A stretch of DNA of 64,000 nt from Lactuca virosa (lineage: Eukaryota; Streptophyta; Magnoliopsida; Asterales; Asteraceae), in contig CAKMRJ010005634.1 of NCBI GenBank assembly GCA_928212115.1, forward strand, positions 252,189,721-252,253,720, given 5' to 3'. Under the pieces are notes generated by a model. That model ran no database searches. It was not told the origin of the DNA and was given only the letters and a program-made list of their open reading frames with translations. A program made the translations under genes and the position numbers. Positions 32,726-44,430 of this stretch are shown in pieces; positions within the stretch are counted from its first letter, which is position 1, and each line of letters opens with the position of its first letter.

Positions 32726-33130
32726 TCATATACCGAAGTGTTGTGCCAACAACTGGGCCATCTCAATCATTGCTCCAATGACTTCATCTCTTTCCTGTTC
32801 AGCTTGCACCGTTCGTGCTTCCATGGCGAATAGTTGTTGCTGCAGAGCAGCAATCTCAGCTTTCGGAGAGCGATTCTCCCTCGTGGGATTCCCTGGTGGG
32901 GCAGGGTGGCCATGCTGCATCTCGCTGGTAGGTGATGTGGCAGAATCCTCGTCTGAGTCTTGTTCTTCCTCCATGTCGTCATCGGTCCCATCAAACTCGT
33001 AGTCTGTGTCCGGGTACTCGTCAGGGCCCACGCCGTGTGCTCCCCCCTGATCTCCCTCAGGCTCATCCTCGATCATCCCGTGGGCCACTAAGACCTGATG
33101 AAACTGAATGCCCTGGTGCTCCCCTTCCAT
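32726..33130 (-). CDS. Gypsy-2 pre-gag ORF, acidic coiled-coil protein (unknown function)
   Basis: 134 intact codons, ATG at 33128-33130, in the leader between primer site (33533) and gag (32352), same strand as gag. The middle is very acidic (EYPDTDYEFDGTDDDMEEEQ); the C-terminal third (EIAALQQQLFAMEARTVQA...) has the composition and spacing of a coiled coil. No membrane segment or known domain. It has no stop although gag-pol downstream has at least four, which may mean constraint or chance. It could be a regulatory short protein or simply a long uORF. Confidence 0.5.
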   Translation of the reverse strand: MEGEHQGIQFHQVLVAHGMIEDEPEGDQGGAHGVGPDEYPDTDYEFDGTDDDMEEEQDSDEDSATSPTSEMQHGHPAPPGNPTRENRSPKAEIAALQQQLFAMEARTVQAEQERDEVIGAMIEMAQLLAQHFGI

Positions 33131-33532
33131 AGTGACTGAGAGGAGGTATATGAATAAACTATTATTACTCCTAAGATGTTTTAATTATTGTATAAATTGA
33201 GTTGATGTTCTCTTCTTGGTAACAAAGGGGTATGTTGTTAGGTTTACCGACCATCGAGGTTTTCCCGGGGCATGTGATAGTTGTACTTCGGAGAAAATGT
33301 ATTTGATCAGGCTACATCCATCCCCTTAATACAACTAGGAACAGTCCCGACTTAACCGAGATGTCGGTATTATCTTATTTGATTTGGTATTATGTTCTTT
33401 TTCCTATATCGCACAAGTAAGGATGTTTTATCGCTGTGTTTTATTTGTTTTGTTCAGAATTTTTTTAGTCCCTCTTTGGTTTATAGTTGCATATCAATGT
33501 GTGGTTAGATATGCCAGTTCACTATAAACAGC
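33131..33532 (-). other. Gypsy-2 proximal leader
   Basis: Untranslated sequence between the primer site and the pre-gag ORF. No open frame or recognised motif. Confidence 0.5.
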
Positions 33533-33545
33533 GCTCTGATACCAA
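33533..33545 (-). other. Gypsy-2 primer-binding site
   Basis: Minus-strand TTGGTATCAGAGC, two bases after the 5' LTR. tRNA-Met type. Confidence 0.9.
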
Positions 33546-33547
33546 CC

Positions 33548-36500
33548 TGTTACACCCCGAACCAGACGGTGGAAACGTCCGGGGGCTCGCGTGACTCAAA
33601 TTGAATATCATCACAATGAATATACATGAATCATAACATAAACTTCACCATGCATTAATACATTACAACTGACATTGTTCACATGAAGTACATTGTCTAA
33701 ATATTACATATTCATATCATAAATAGTGTGAAAGTTTTCAAAAGCATAACACCCTAACATACTTGGTACTACTCTTCAGCTTACCTATTACCTGAGAATA
33801 CAAGTTATTTTGAAAACGTTAACATATGGAATGTTGGTGAATTCATAAGCAGGATTGTGATAAAAATGATTTGTGTAGTTTATAAAACCCAGAAAATCCG
33901 ATATTTTATGAAAAGACAATTGTGTATACCAAAGTGTGAAGATCCATAGTTTTGTGCGTGAATGATTTCGAAACGTGTATAAATGGGAAGTTTTGCATTA
34001 TAGTTTTTGACAAATACAAGCGAGTGGTGTTAATTTCCTCGAAAAACCCGATGTTTTCCGATAACGTAACATAATTGTTTCAAATTGTTATACCGTCACA
34101 ACGAATGACTTCTGATTACTCTTCCTTGATTACTCGGGTAGTTTTGGATTTATAATTTACGTGAGTCGTTATAGCCATGCATAATAATGACTAGTTTGTG
34201 TGTCTTGGCATCCTAATGAACGCCAGAATTGATCTTAAGATTTTGTCACCCTAGACTGGCCGAGTCTAACTGTAGCGAACAGCTGAGGTGTGGGGGAGTC
34301 ACCCCCGTATAGATCTATACACAAACTCTCGCTCTCCCTCCAGGAGACTTTGATTATAACTACAGACTACGAACGACCCTTAGAGGTGTCGCCCGTTATT
34401 ACTCACTTAATCCAAACGAAATTGATTACTATTGATTATCGACCTGGATTTGTTTACTCGAATTGAAGGTAAGCCTAACAAACGAGGAGAAGAGGATTAC
34501 AAAGTCTTGCTAATTACGTGTATTGTTTAAGGCTGTTGGGGTATACGAAAGACACGTTGGCCCATTTCACATTTGATTTATCTGGACCTTACTAGAAATG
34601 CTAATGGGCCACTAAGGCCCAATAGCACTTGAAAGCCATTGACGGTCCCTTAAGCTTATAATTGGGTCACCGGAGGCCCAATAAACATTTATTTTTATCG
34701 TTGGGCTCAAAAGTTATGTTAATGGGTCACGAAGGCCCAATAAGCATGATTTAAGACTTTCAAGCCCAAAGATTTGAATATTTACTTGTTTTAGGTATTG
34801 TATAATTGTTGGAAAGTTTGATTGAACGGTTGTTAATTTCGTATCGGCACGAGGCCGGTCGGTTGTTTATAACGATATTTGAAAATATATGTATATTCTT
34901 CATTCTATTTTCATAAGTTGTAATTTGGTATTCTTTTGACTCAAATATCTTAAAACCAAAATAATTGACTCAAAATATTGGTTTGACCCATTCAGCCCTT
35001 CTTTAATAAAAACGACAATTTTAGTCCCTTATTTTTAAAAAAGACATTTTAGGCCCTTAAACCATTTTCTTGACATTTTTGACCCATAGACTTGTTTAAA
35101 TGATGTTTTTAGTTCAAAATTCACTCTTTGGCAGTTTCAGCCTTTCCAGTAAAGAATTTTTCAGTTTGAACCCAAACTTCTCGCAACTTTTACAATTTTG
35201 GCCCAAAATCCAAAAAGTTTACATTTTTTATCCTTGTTTGGAAAAAAAAATCGTTTTAACCCCTGAATTAGTTTTATTTACCCCTTTTTACCCCCTGTTT
35301 TAAGAAGTTTACCATTTCAATCCCTTGAAAATTATATTTTTCACAATTTTTGGCTCAACGGGCCGAAAAGCCCAAAAATTGGCCCATTAAGCTACAAATT
35401 ACATTTCTAGCCCTTTAAAGAGTATGATATTCATAAAAACATTTATTTTTACTGTTTTGACTCTTTTAGTCCTTAAGAAGACCGTGGATGGCAACTTTCA
35501 ACCCAACTTTTGTTTATTTGACAAATTAAGCCAAAAAATTGGTTTTTATGTTGCAATATGTTTATTATAATCTTAGAGGGTGATTTTTCTTGACTTGTTT
35601 AGTGTAATATATCTTAGATCATGTTTATATTCCTCCTAGAGCCATAGATCTCGAGATTTCTTTTATTTTTGTTACATATTTATCACATAAATACATGAAA
35701 TCACACAAAACATACACATATACATAGATCTACACATTTTACTTGTATTCTCCCCCATAAAACTTAGGAAAACCGAAAAGAGAGGGGTATGAACTCACCT
35801 TTTCTTGTTGTTTTCGATTTCAAGAAGAAATGGAAGAGTTTGATGCTATTTTTCGGCCTTACAAGCTTCTTGAAAAGTCTTTGGGCTTAGATAATTTCTA
35901 AGAAGCATGATCATGAATTTGAATAGATTAAGAGGAGATTTTTGATGAAATGAAGTAATTAGATCATGGATTTAAGCATCAACTTACCTAGGATGATGAT
36001 TCTTATGGAAGATCCTACTTGAAATGCCCAAGATCTTCGAAAATTTTGGATGAAGAAGAGGAGATATGATGGTGTTCTTGAGAGAAAATTTAAGTGATTT
36101 GTGTGTGTGTGTTGTTCCTCCTTTGGCCGAGAATTAAGAAGAAGAAAAGGAGAAAAGAGAGAGGTGAAAGGATGGTGCATGGAGACATGTGAGGTTTGCT
36201 TGGAAGTCCATGGTGTAATAAGGAGGTGGCTAACCCTCCTTATTTCATGAATTTCTATTTTTTTTGTTTTCTTCTTGGGCCGAGAAAGAGAGAAGAGAGA
36301 AGAGAGAAGAGAATTTGGGCCTTTTGTGCTTAAGTCGATATTATGGGCCCATTTTGATGATTTTCGGCCCAATTGGTCTTTGGAGATGGTTCGCGGCCCA
36401 ATATTAATCAAAGTATGAGTCTTATGGCCCAAAAGGGCTAATTAGATTTGTTATGGCCCACTAAGGATATTTTATTTCATTCTAGGCCCATTATGGCCCA

Positions 36501-36798
36501 AAATGTTAAAATAAATGAAAGTGGGTCAAATTAGAGCCCATATAAGAGTTCTAAGCCCAAAATAGTCAAATTGGAAGCTTATTGGTCCATTAGGCCCAAT
36601 AAGAAAATCCTAGTCCAAAATGGACTTGAACCGGGATTTTTAAGGTTTCCAACTTTTGTTGACTATTTGAAAGTTTGTATAGGGCATTTGATGGGATTTT
36701 GTTGTCATTGAATAAACACCATACATGTTTTCTAGTTTTAGCTACAATGTCATTCTTTGTTAAGTGTTTACAACGTATCAGAATTCCTAGTTGTGACA
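33548..36798 (-). repeat. Gypsy-2 5' LTR (3251 bp)
   Basis: Full-length LTR (TGTTACACCCC on the plus strand at one end, TTGTGACA at the other). It contains several TGGGCC/GGCCCA words (34560-34770, 36290-36610), the inverse donor-like motif GAACTCACCT at 35791-35800 preceded by AGGGGTAT, and AT-rich low-complexity sequence around 34900-35700. No real coding frame. Confidence 0.93.
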
Positions 36799-37026
36799 TA
36801 TAAATCATCTCAACTCAAGTGTATCAAATGTTATCATGGTAAAACACATCCCATAATCTCAAATAGAAAATCCTCTGTCAGTGTGTATAAATCTTGCCGG
36901 CGCCTTCCCGCAATTCTCGCTCGTACTTGAAACACATATCACATAACACGGTAAGCATAAATGCTTTGTAAGTTCCCCAAAATACCACATACAGCACATA
37001 CACCACTCGAGGCTATAACTCGGTAT

Positions 37027-37160
37027 GACCCTCCGGTCAATGTGTCTCAGCGGGACCCTCCAGTCCCGTAGCTCGTTGGACCCTCCAGTCTGGTCTAGCT
37101 CGTTGGACCCTCCAGTCCGGTCTAAATCGTTGGACCCTCCGGTCCGGTCTATATAACACA
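37027..37160. repeat. 27-bp minisatellite (GGACCCTCCRGTCC)
   Basis: GACCCTCC recurs at 37027, 37054, 37079, 37106 and 37133 (spacing 25-27 bp), usually with GCTCGTTG between. The core GGACC-CTCC-GGTCC is an inverted repeat. A further single copy is near 37211. Confidence 0.85.
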
Positions 37161-37495
37161 TAGCATACATATATCACAATGCACATAAACTCAATCATAC
37201 ACATAGCACATAAGACCCTCCGGTTTGCACATAGATACCACTCTAGGTAATGTATAGTGAGAAGACTCACCTCGGGTAACCTCGGAAAGTCTCGAACTCG
37301 AATCACTGATCTAGCCTCCTCCTAATCACATAAAGTAATTTACCTCTAATTAACAACGATTGTCATAGGCTAGACAAACCCCATCCTATGATCCCTCCGA
37401 AGGGAAAAAGACCATTTTACCCATCCAATGGTTCAATGTCCAAATGTTGACCAAACCCTAAAAGTCAACTCTAGTCAACGGTCCAACTTTGACCA

Positions 37496-38357
37496 GACTC
37501 GTCGAGTGCACTCGGGTCACTCGGCGAGTCCATGCGTGTCCTCTGAATCCTCCTAAGGCCTCACTCGACTCGTCGAGTTAACCTTTCTCTCGACGGCTTA
37601 CCACTGATCATGAATCGTGGTGCAACACAATCCGACTCGTCGAGTCCTCTCATGGACTCGACGAGTTTCCTCCTTGTGAATGCTCAAACGACCTTCTGAG
37701 GTCAGATCTGGTTTTCTAACTTATAGATCTGACCTTCTAACACCCAAAAGTCACGTAAAGGTCTAAACTTTATGTTCATGCATCGCACATATGGCCCTAT
37801 TTGATGAAATAACACTTAAAATGGACACCTAGACCCAAAACTCTTATGAGACAACATAAAGCTGGATGATTGGGACTCTGGACCTCTCAAGGTCCAGATC
37901 TAAAGTCTATTCCTCAATGGGACTCCACATGCCCCATGTTCCAACTAAAGAAGGGGCAAAGAAACCCTAGATTCATGAGATCTATTAAATACACGAAAAT
38001 AGGCATGGATTCAAAACTCAAACAACAACCTTTGAAGAAGTAATAGTAGGTACGACCTCCTCAATCAACCTAGCTTCAACCCCCTCCTTCCTTCTTGCAA
38101 GAATGCACTAAAGGTGATGTAATTAGCTCCTTCCCTCACTCTCTATGCTCTTTGGTTCGTTAGGGTTTCTCAAGTGGGTGTGTGGCCGCAATGAGGGCCA
38201 TAAGGACCCTTAAATAGGGCACATGCCCGAGGATTTAGGTTTTCTGTCCACAGCGCGGACTCGTCGAGTCGACTCGCCGACTTGTCGAGTCCATTCATTA
38301 ATCCTAGTCAGCAGTCGTGATCCTACTCGATGAGTTTAGGCGTCGACTCGTCGAGTC
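37496..38357. repeat. ACTCGTCGAGT palindrome clusters
   Basis: GACTCG-N-CGAGTC or one-off variants at 37496, 37519, 37567, 37634 (perfect), 37655, 38258 (perfect), 38271, 38325 and 38345 (perfect). They lie in the first 900 bp of the Gypsy-3 LTR in minus-strand reading. I recall this word as frequent in lettuce repeats. Confidence 0.8.
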
Positions 38358-38417
38358 CCTCTCCTTAACTCAAAAATAAATACTTATATTATGATACTTG
38401 GAAATACGGATGTTACA

Positions 38418-38430
38418 ATTCTCCCCCACT
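38418..38430 (-). other. Gypsy-3 polypurine tract
   Basis: Minus-strand AGTGGGGGAGAAT immediately before the 3' LTR. Confidence 0.9.
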
Positions 38431-38455
38431 AGAATCAGACTTCGCCCTCGAAGTC

Positions 38456-38955
38456 TCACTCTGCAAACAACTCTGGATGCTGCTCCCGCATCTCCGTCTC
38501 CGGCTCCCAAGTCAGCTCGGACCCTCTCCGATGTTGCCACTGGACCTGAACCAGGGGCACCTCTCTGTTCCTCAGAACCTTGATCTTCCGATCCAAGATC
38601 ACGATTGGCCTCTCAATGTAATTCAGACTCGCATCCACATGAATATCCTCTAGCGGCACAACCGCCGTCTCATCGGCTATACACTTCCTCATCTGGGATA
38701 CGTGGAAGGTATCATGGATCTGACTCAACTCCTCGGTAGCTCCAAACGGTATGCTACCTTACCCACCATTGCGGTTACCCTGAACGGACCAATGTATCGG
38801 GGGCCCAGCTTGCCCCTCTTCCTGAATCGGATCACTCCTTTCCAATGAGATACCTTCAGGAGTACGAAATCTCCAACCTTGAACTCGAGCTCGGATCGCC
38901 GCCTATCCGCATAACTCTTCTGACGGATCTGGGTTGTTAGTAACTTCTGTCTGAC
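38456..38955 (-). pseudogene. Gypsy-3 integrase C-terminus with chromodomain-like motif
   Basis: Open 38456-38728: SQIHDTFHVSQMRKC, then QVQWQHRRGSELTWEPE, the chromodomain-like end of Tekay-type elements. Bases 38729-38955 carry the GPY/F part (LKVSHWKGVIRFRKRGKLGP, RYIGPF) in another frame. Lesions: a frameshift at about 38735 and a CAG-to-TAG stop at about 38955. Confidence 0.88.
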
Positions 38956-39746
38956 CTACTGTATCTGCTCAGTCATCTTAAGCACTATCTCAGTGCTACC
39001 CATCACTCGCTGCCCTACCTCTCCCCAACAGATGGGGGTCCGACACCTCCTCCCATATAAAAGTTCAAAGGGAGGCATACCAATACTCGAATGGTGACTG
39101 TTGTTGTAAGAAAACTCAGCCAAAGGTATGTATGTGTCCCAACTTCCACCGAAGTCCATAACACATGCCTGAAGCATGTCCTCGAGTGTCTATATCGTTC
39201 GCTCACTCTGGCCATCCGTCTGTGGGTGGTAAGCAGTACTGAAGTGCAATCTCGTACCCAACTCCTCATGGAACTTCTTCCAGAACCTGGAAGTGAAACG
39301 CACATCTCGGTCTGACACAATCGAGATCGACACTCCATACCGCGACACCACCTCTCTCACATATGTCTCTGCCAGCCTCTCCGCAGAAGAGCTCTCACCG
39401 ATAGCAAGGAAGTGAGCGCTCTTCGTCAGCCGGTCCACAATCACCCAAATTGCGTCAACACCCCTCGTGGTCCTCGACAATTTGGTGATAAAATCCATAG
39501 AAATTTGTTCCCACTTCCACTGGGGAACCTCTAATGGCTGCAACTTGCCATGCGGACGATGGTGCTCGACCTTAACCCGACGACAGGTCAAGCACCTCTC
39601 TACTACCCATGCAACATCCCTCTTCATACAAGGTCACCAGTAGTCTCTCTTTAGGTCCAAATACATCTTAGTGGCCCCAGGATGGATCGAAAATCTCGAT
39701 TTATGCGCCTCCTCCAACAGAGTGCTACGTGCCCCACCCATATACG
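38956..39746 (-). pseudogene. Gypsy-3 integrase core and zinc finger
   Basis: Zinc-finger SIHPGATKMYLDLKRDYW then a TGA stop (from TGG), CLTCRRVK, core WEQISMDFITKLSRT (first Asp intact), VIVDRLTKSAHFLAI, VSDRDVRFTSRFW, HPQTDGQSERTI then TAG (from CAG), EDMLQACVMDFGGSWDTYIPL. All three catalytic acidic residues are present although frames are broken. Copia-II interrupts at 39746. Confidence 0.92.
39742..39746. repeat. Copia-II left target-site duplication
   Basis: ATACG, repeated at 50523-50527. Removing Copia-II and one copy restores continuity of the Gypsy-3 integrase reading. Confidence 0.92.
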
Positions 39747-40380
39747 TGTTGAGAGAAAAACTTTAAGACACACTTGAACAAACGTTAGAACAAGTATAGT
39801 TGCAGAATAGTTTATCTCGAAGCATCTAAAAGCTCAACAATAATATTAATAAGTTAAGAGTTAGACAGTTAGAGAGTCAGTTGCGAAAAATTAAAGAAAT
39901 GTAAATGACAACAATTGTTATATCAAGTATACACATAAGTTGATTCATAACGAGGAATGCATTCAGACCAAATTAGTAAGTGAGATCAGACTTAGTGATT
40001 AAGTCACAGGTGACTTGCTTCGAAGAGAGATTGTATTCAGTTATGTTCTAGTGAATTTTGGGAGTAAGGAGAGATGCGTAATCAGATAGAGAGAGATAGA
40101 AGATGATAGCATCAAGAAGTTGTATTGAATAAGTGAGAATGAGCTCTATTTATAGAGTCTCAAGAATTACACTAGATCACGTCTCTAAGAGTAGCCATGC
40201 AAGGCATACTGGACAATAGAGAGTATTACAATGAAAGAAAACAAAGTAAAGTAATCTAGTAACTAAGAGTGACTGCGATTGATGATGACTTCCGGTGAGG
40301 CTATTGATGAAACCTTGACTGCGGGTCCTTGTGGACTGCGGTAGCTGAAGTTCAAGAGGGTCACTTTTCATGATTCAACA
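39747..40380 (-). repeat. Copia-II 3' LTR
   Basis: 634 bp, TGTTGAGAG...GATTCAACA on the plus strand. TATTTATA at 40147-40154 is the TATA box on the minus strand. Confidence 0.95.
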
Positions 40381-40390
40381 ATTTCCCCCT
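40381..40390 (-). other. Copia-II polypurine tract
   Basis: Minus-strand AGGGGGAAAT immediately before the 3' LTR. Confidence 0.88.
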
Positions 40391-40412
40391 AAGTGACCTC
40401 TTTAACTTTTCT

Positions 40413-41234
40413 TCAGTTGTCAAGTTTTAGAAACTTGATCAGTATCCACCAGAATTTCCTGATATTTTCCAACCAGGTGATCCTTCTCAAAATCTCGAAC
40501 TTGACTTCGGCAGTTGTGTGTTTTGACTTTTGAACTGCAGTTTGACAAACTTCAATCTGCTTCGTTGTAAGGCGGTTCATGGCGGTTAACAGAATGAAGT
40601 ATTTGGTGTCATTGAGTTTCCGTTTGAAGATGACACCGAGGTCTGGGAAGTTTGTTGCACCTAGGGATCTTTCTTGGAATCCTTCAGTTATCATGGGTGC
40701 GGGGTCAAGTGGTGGAAGATCAAATTTTGTGGCTAGGATGGGGCGAATGTCAGCATCAATTTTGGCAAAGTCGCAGACAGCATCAATCTTCGGATGCTTC
40801 TCGGACTTGTTCTGGAACACCTTGGCTATCAGAAAGACTTCTTCAGGGTTCATGCATGGGAAGTCAGCCTGGGTGCGGACATAGTCCTGATTCCTCCTTG
40901 TGAGAGTGTATTGAATGAAGTCAGCTTTCATGAACTTCTGGGGTTTGTAGTTCTTGACTACGGATGGCCTATCATTGGACCAAATTTTCTCTATGGAAGA
41001 CGCATGTTTGGCATAGAATCGATTAAGTCTTTTGAATTCCATAGGTAGTCTCTTGTGGTCAGGGAGGTTGCGGTCGAAAGGCTCAAATACTGTGAAGTAT
41101 TTAGCATTGGGAGAGATTGGAACATCCCAATAACCATCAGAGGGGGGTTCAGCATAGGTAAGGTATGGTTTGTAGTCATCATCTAGGAGTCTGCGGTGGG
41201 GATTGATCCAGGAGTGTACTAAGGATTCATCCAT
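40413..41234 (-). pseudogene. Copia-II ORF3, C-terminal module
   Basis: 273 open codons: DVPISPNAKYFTVFEPFDRN, then FYAKHASSIEKIWSNDRPSV, TLTRRNQDYVRTQADFPCMN and a terminal WLENIRKFWW. The ADFPCMN part corresponds to TDFPLMN in Copia-I (804-1310). Open to the stop before the purine tract, so the ORF3 C-terminus is intact here. No known domain recognised. Confidence 0.6.
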
Positions 41235-41515
41235 AGTAATGTTGAAACCGTTTTCTCTCCAGATGATCTCCGTGAACTTGGCTACTTTCTAATCTTTTTT
41301 CCTTTGTTGCGTTGCGGGGGAGTCATCTGAGTGTTCGGATGACATATTGGATGCAAGATTTTTGAAGTGGGGAGGGGCCTCTGGTCGCTCAGGAGAAGGT
41401 TTTTTTTTGAAGCGGTGGAGACTGTGGTGGCGATTGATGCGGTGAGGGAATTCTTTCAGTGATGATGGGGGGACTTTGATGCTGTGAAAGGCTGTTGGAA
41501 TGATGGTCTTCTTCC

Positions 41516-42424
41516 TCACTTCCCCCCTCTTGAGGAATGCAACACCGGAGCATCCTCAAGCCATTGTTTGAGACCATCGACTTTGGCATAGACTTCCTGG
41601 AACTGTGCTTTAAGAACATCATCTAGTTGTTGATTGTTGGGAATGGCGGTGTTGAAGAGAAACCGGTGAATTTCCTTTGTGAGCTGAAGAATTTCGGGAC
41701 CATGGAAGTCTGCAGAGAGGGATCGTTGCAGTCTGTTGATGGTCGATTGAAAGACTGAGATAGTGGACTCATATGCAGTGTGAGTCTCTGCTATCAGCTT
41801 TTGGGATTGAGTGGCTTGATCCGCAATGGTAGCTTGTAGGTCTTGCTTGATTGAGGATACCTCAGAGATGAGGCGCTTCGCAGCAGCCATGAATTGTTTG
41901 TGGTCAGCTTGGCGACTTGTATCCAGGGATCTGATTCCCATTTCAACCTTCAGGGAGATGCGCTCAGCAGCCAATCTTTCATGGGTTTCCAGTCTTTCAA
42001 GGCGTTTAATCAAAGATTGCGGTCTGGGATTGTCTTCGGGTTGCGGTTGTGTTGGCTTAACCGCAGCGAGAATTTGAACGACTTTAGCTTGTAGACTGAG
42101 GAACTCTTTTCTGGTCACCGCATTCTTCTTCTTCTTCTTCTTCTTCTTGGCTTTTGGCTTGGAGGTTGAGTGGTGAGAACCACTCGATTCTTCGTCTTCA
42201 TCAAAAATCATCAGATCATCATCAGAAGGAGAGGGTTGATTTACCTCATTCATATCAAAATCGTCGAAGCCGAATGTGGGAGCTGAGCTAACTTTGACTG
42301 CGGTTCCTTCTTCTTGAGATTCTCGAACAGAAGGAGTTGGAGTTTGAACTGGAGGGGCCTTGGTTGTACCTTCACCACCTTGAGTGGACTGAGCCTTACG
42401 GATCGTCTCAGCCATTCCGGTCAT
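41516..42424 (-). pseudogene. Copia-II ORF3, coiled-coil and basic segment
   Basis: 302 open codons. Acidic/Ser-rich start, then KPKAKKKKKKKKNAVTRKEF (an NLS-like run encoded by TTC repeats on the plus strand at about 42123-42150), then a long coiled-coil-like stretch (LIKRLERLETHERLAAERIS, LISEVSSIKQDLQATIADQA). The next piece toward the C-terminus (41289-41519) is Ser/His/Pro-rich. Parallels 1354-3870 of Copia-I. Confidence 0.6.
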
Positions 42425-43087
42425 CCACTCTTATACTTTCAGGATGGGGGCTACGATATTGGCATTGTTGATTGCGTCCGCCCAATACTTAGCTACAAAT
42501 TGAATTTCCTGTTGCTTTTGTTGCAGTTGCTTGACTTACTGATCCTTTCTTGCTTGGAATGCCCTATGGAAAGCGGCATACTTCTTGATATCGGACTCAG
42601 ATACAGGAGTGTAACGTAGCCATGAATCATTCGAATCATCTCCGTCAAATCCTTGGAATCGCACCGAAGTGTCCTCCGGGTTCACGGATCTTGGCACATT
42701 GGTGCCCACCGTGCCTAAACCACCTAGAACAGATGTAAGCAGAGTAGGATTTCCTGAGCTTCCTCGGTCTCCTTGACCCATGGTCAAGTCTGGCCTCTGC
42801 TCAGTTCTGGCAACGGCGGAAGAATTGCCCTGCGGTTGGGAAGGTGTTTGCAGTGTATGGGAGACAGACAAGAGGATGGAGTTCAAATCCTCAGGAGAAA
42901 AGAAATGAAGTCAGGAAGCCCTGGAGACCTTAGGGCGAGAACTAGTGTCATCCCCTTGGGAGTGAACTGGGGGTGAGTCTCCACGATAAGGTGAAACAGA
43001 CTCACTTTCTGATTCTGAGTGGTATTCGATTGTGGTGTTGAATGGGTTTGCGGCCACCCTAAGGACTACCGGAGCCTTTTGAGAGGC
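42425..43087 (-). pseudogene. Copia-II ORF3, disordered middle
   Basis: Frame 42536-42886 is low-complexity (S, T, G, P, Q) ending YAAFHRAFQARK. Frames continue with stops on both sides. It links the N-terminal domain to the coiled coil. Confidence 0.45.
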
Positions 43088-43873
43088 TTAGGTATTAGTC
43101 CGGTCACGCATTTGGCCAGTGGGATTGATTTTCCTTTTCTTAAGGATGGCTATGGGTTGTGCATCCTCATCAGAATCACTTTCAGAGGATTTGTCATTGG
43201 AGGGTACAAATTGGGTGAGTTTGCGTTTCTTTGAGGGTTTAGTTGGTTTGGGAGCATCTTTCTTTGGGGTTCTTTGTTTCTTGGAGACGTCGCGGGGGCC
43301 TTGACGGGCAGAGACTAATTGTTTGCGTCTTTGTGAGGAGAGAGTGGTGGAAGATGGGACTGCGGTACTACCAGGGATGGTGAGTGCGGATGTGGTTTGT
43401 GGAGGCGGGGTAGAAAGGTATGGTCTAATACCTTCCGTAGCCTCTATATGGTCTGTGACATTAGGGGTTTCAAGTCCAAGTGATGTCAGAATATGGACCG
43501 GTAGTTGTCTTATAGGTCCGAAGTTAGATTGATCTTTGGAGGGATTGTACCTTTTGAGGTCTTTGGTGATGAAAAGATTGGTGTCGTTGCCCATGCTAAT
43601 GCCTGCATCCGCATGAAGATCTGAGATGCACAGAGACCAGAACCTTGCAAATGTGAGTTCGGTCGGGTTTTCTCTTGGGCTTTCCTTGGGAATGTACTGC
43701 ACGAAATCATCCCACAAGATCTGACCGTAGTTGACGTCGTGGCCAGTGAAAATGCTCCATACCAGCTCCAAAAGCTTGAGACCCATATTGTTAGTGCCTC
43801 CGGTTCGGCCTGACAGGCTGCGGATGACAAAGTGACAAACGAATTGCCACACCGCAGGCAGTTGATTCTTCAT
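43088..43873 (-). pseudogene. Copia-II ORF3, N-terminal domain (second part)
   Basis: 261 open codons: LPAVWQFVCHFVIRSLSGRT, LLELVWSIFTGHDVNYGQIL, FVQYIP, FARFWSLCI, then a P/S/K-rich tail with KKQRTPKKDAPKPTKPSKKR, a likely nuclear localisation signal. Spacing of W, F, G-R and the VxY...LW/F motif parallels LPRIWNFLFGIFLRCLIGR...VDYSTQLW of Copia-I. Confidence 0.6.
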
Positions 43874-43903
43874 GAATTCCCCAATTCCTTTGATCTTTTT
43901 CTG

Positions 43904-44338
43904 CTAACCCATTTGGTAGAGAGCTGAGAGAATGTCAGCCATACTTGGAGGGCAGATCTTGGTTGAAGGATGAACCAGTAGATTAATGGCGTTGAGAAAT
44001 TTTTCTTTGTTCATAATGACCAAAGAATCGTTCACTAAGTTGAGATGCACTTCTTGAGGGTTCTCGAGGGGTCTGTAAGCAGAGAATGCACACTTGAACA
44101 AGGTTGAAAGAGGAACAACGTCTGTGAATGCATCAAAAGGGCCAAGCAGAGAGTGATGGTTCAAGAACTTGATCATTAGCTTGATCGGAGCATTGTAGGA
44201 GGAATGCCCTTCGAACACAGCCCTAAAATTGCTTGAAGCAATCGCAGGCATTTGATTTCTTGTTTCAGAATCAGACCCAGTTGGGTTTGTAGAGGCAGAA
44301 GCCTTGGAGATTTTCTTCGAGATGCCTGATTTCACCAT
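43904..44338 (-). pseudogene. Copia-II ORF3, start and N-terminal part
   Basis: 144 open codons from an ATG at 44336-44338: a K/S/T-rich start, then LNHHSLLGPFDAFTDVVPLS, NKEKFLNAINLL, PPSMADILSALYQMG, a TAG-type stop, then the next segment. The start is supported by the TATA box 98 bp upstream and a CT-rich leader. Confidence 0.6.
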
Positions 44339-44430
44339 TGTTAAGAGTTGCAGAAACAGAGTGTAAGAAAGATGGAGAGAAAGTTCAAGGTTTAGAGAGC
44401 ATAAACTGTTCTTAGGGAAGAAGAAATGGT

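Larger units (their letters stand above)
27450..36798 (-). mobile_element. Gypsy-2: Ty3/Gypsy Tekay/Del-like element with pre-gag ORF
   Basis: 9.3 kb, TATAA target duplication at 27445-27449 and 36799-36803, LTR ends TGTCACA/TGTGACA. The order gag, protease, RT, RNase H, integrase, C-terminal chromodomain-like region on the minus strand defines Gypsy. The 5' LTR is 3251 bp but the 3' LTR only 326 bp because of an internal deletion. At least four in-frame stops (31996, 31312, 29603, about 28880) and two or more small deletions make it inactive. An intact 134-codon frame precedes gag. Confidence 0.95.
36804..38417 (-). repeat. Gypsy-3 3' LTR, main part
   Basis: On the minus strand it begins TGTAACATCCGTATTTCC at 38417, directly after the purine tract. 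It has two clusters of ACTCG-N-CGAGT palindromes, the donor-like AGGTGAGTC (plus-strand 37264-37272), a 27-bp minisatellite (37027-37160), and near 36900 a GCGGGAAGGCG block also present at the end of Gypsy-1 LTRs. Gypsy-2 interrupts it at 36803. Confidence 0.8.

Noticed and set aside
35100..36432. Frames in the Gypsy-2 LTR (35100-35303, 35959-36432)
   Set aside because: Low-complexity translation of LTR sequence, no domain, no partner in the deleted LTR.
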